NCBI GenBank assembly: GCA_001725155.1
Contig: MEFP01000004.1
Span: forward strand, 62,001-126,000
Direction: 5' to 3'
Source: Lysobacteraceae bacterium SCN 69-320
GTDB taxonomy: Bacteria; Pseudomonadota; Gammaproteobacteria; Xanthomonadales; Rhodanobacteraceae
DNA length: 64,000 bases
The translations under genes were made by a program, and so were the position numbers. Position 1 is the first letter of the stretch. Each line of letters opens with the position of its first letter. Under the pieces are notes generated by a model that was given only the letters and a program-made list of their open reading frames with translations, was not told the DNA's origin and searched no databases. Positions 63,311 through 64,000 of the stretch are shown piece after piece.

Positions 63311-64000
63311 AGCGCCAGCCGCGGCCGCAGCACCGCGCGCGGCAGTCCGAACACGATGGAGGCCAGCGCGGTCAGCGCGAGCAGCCAGCCATAATGCACT
63401 TGCCCGACGAGCTCCAGCGGCGAGGCCCTGGCGATGGACGCGGCCAGCAGGATCTGCGCGCCGTATGGCAGCACGCTCTGCGTCACGCAGGCGAACACGT
63501 CGAGCAGGCTGGCGCTGCGCGCCGGGCTGACCTCGTGCTTCTCGGCGATGTCGCGCGCCGTGCTGCCGGCGATCAGCAGGGCGACGGTGTTGTTGGCCGT
63601 GAACACGTCGGTCAGGGTCGAGATGGCGGCGATCGACAGTTCGCCGCTGCGCCGGCCCGCACGGCCGCCGGCCAGCTTCGCGATGCGCGCGGCCAGCCAG
63701 GCCAGTCCGCCCTGCGCGCGAACGAGCGCCGCGAGACCGCCGATCAGCAGCGACAGCAAGGTGATTTCGAACATGCCCTCGAAGCCTGCATAGATGTCGT
63801 TGCTGAACGCCGTCGGCGTATAGCCGCCCTTGAGCAGCAGCCCGGCCAGGCCGGCCAGCAGCAGGCCGACGCTGAGCACGACGAGCACGTCCACGCCGAT
63901 CAGCGCAAGCACGAGCACGACCAGATACGGCATGGCCAGCCACGGCGAAGCCGGCGGCACTTCGGGCGTGGCCGTGCCGCGGCCGAGGAAGGCGAGCAGG
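63298..64000 (-). CDS. NhaC-type Na+/H+ antiporter, C-terminal part (runs off window end)
   Basis: The frame stays open to the window edge. At least 233 residues are present, with about six membrane helices. The stretch TDVFTANNTVALLIAGSTARDIAEKHEVSPARSASLLDVFACVTQSVLPYGAQILLA is characteristic of NhaC antiporters. NhaC exchanges Na+ for H+ in the inner membrane. Only the C-terminal half is visible. Confidence 0.88.
   Translation of the reverse strand, partial: LLAFLGRGTATPEVPPASPWLAMPYLVVLVLALIGVDVLVVLSVGLLLAGLAGLLLKGGYTPTAFSNDIYAGFEGMFEITLLSLLIGGLAALVRAQGGLAWLAARIAKLAGGRAGRRSGELSIAAISTLTDVFTANNTVALLIAGSTARDIAEKHEVSPARSASLLDVFACVTQSVLPYGAQILLAASIARASPLELVGQVHYGWLLALTALASIVFGLPRAVLRPRLALQAG

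Overview
The window is high-GC, gene-dense chromosomal DNA. The gene content (argS next to a SPOR-domain gene, glyQS, tatABC, ttcA, rdgC, hemH, a TonB-dependent receptor, an IPTL-CTERM-like tail, many secreted proteins) points to a gammaproteobacterium of the Lysobacterales (Xanthomonadales), probably a Rhodanobacteraceae or Dokdonella-like species. That placement is inferred from gene content and protein style. No rRNA, tRNA, CRISPR array or complete insertion sequence was seen.

Layout. 1-415: 5' part of a patatin-like lipase gene (minus). 817-7393: a LysR regulator divergent from a three-gene unit encoding a catalytically degenerate SDR protein, an RND periplasmic adaptor and an RND pump, with a palindromic operator beside lysR and a large REP-like hairpin inside the operon. 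7538-9630: an OmpA-like protein and a LprI-ankyrin protein (minus). 9762-15876: four overlapping genes for a MukBEF-type SMC complex with a TOPRIM nuclease-like subunit (MksFEBG, the Wadjet/JetABCD class of anti-plasmid systems). This is the most notable system in the window. 15945-22469: a DUF938 methyltransferase followed by a degenerate second copy of its 3' end, an Asp-box beta-propeller protein, and a SWIM-SNF2 helicase (minus). 22603-28673: a fused indolepyruvate ferredoxin oxidoreductase, an LpxL-like acyltransferase and an unrecognised gene. 28985-34073: a TonB-dependent receptor and a secreted beta-helix protein (minus).

34657-37000 holds argS and an FtsN-like SPOR gene. 37459-43396 is a polymorphic-toxin locus: a Sec-exported Rhs protein whose last ~130 codons and the following small genes are visibly less GC-rich than the Rhs core. 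43501-44982 encodes a secreted protein with Ig-like repeats. 45099-51526 (minus) has DUF4139, rmuC, glyS and glyQ. 51601-54165 has a GspE/PulE ATPase and a class I glutamine amidotransferase. 54490-56202 (minus) has a small antitoxin-like gene with its own palindromic operator, then tatABC. 56294-58042 (minus) has a SYLF-domain protein and an IPTL-CTERM-like surface protein. 58199-60102 has hemH and an alpha/beta hydrolase. The window ends with a YgjP-like metallopeptidase, rdgC, ttcA (minus), a DUF465 gene (plus) and the 3' part of an NhaC-type antiporter gene (minus).

Themes. Housekeeping genes (argS, glyQS, hemH, tat, ttcA) alternate with accessory modules: efflux, an SMC-based plasmid-defence complex, a contact-dependent-type toxin with a putative immunity gene, and several secreted repeat proteins. 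A hairpin repeat family built on CCCACCC/GGGTGGG and CCCTCCCC/GGGGAGGG arms occurs at least three times in intergenic DNA.
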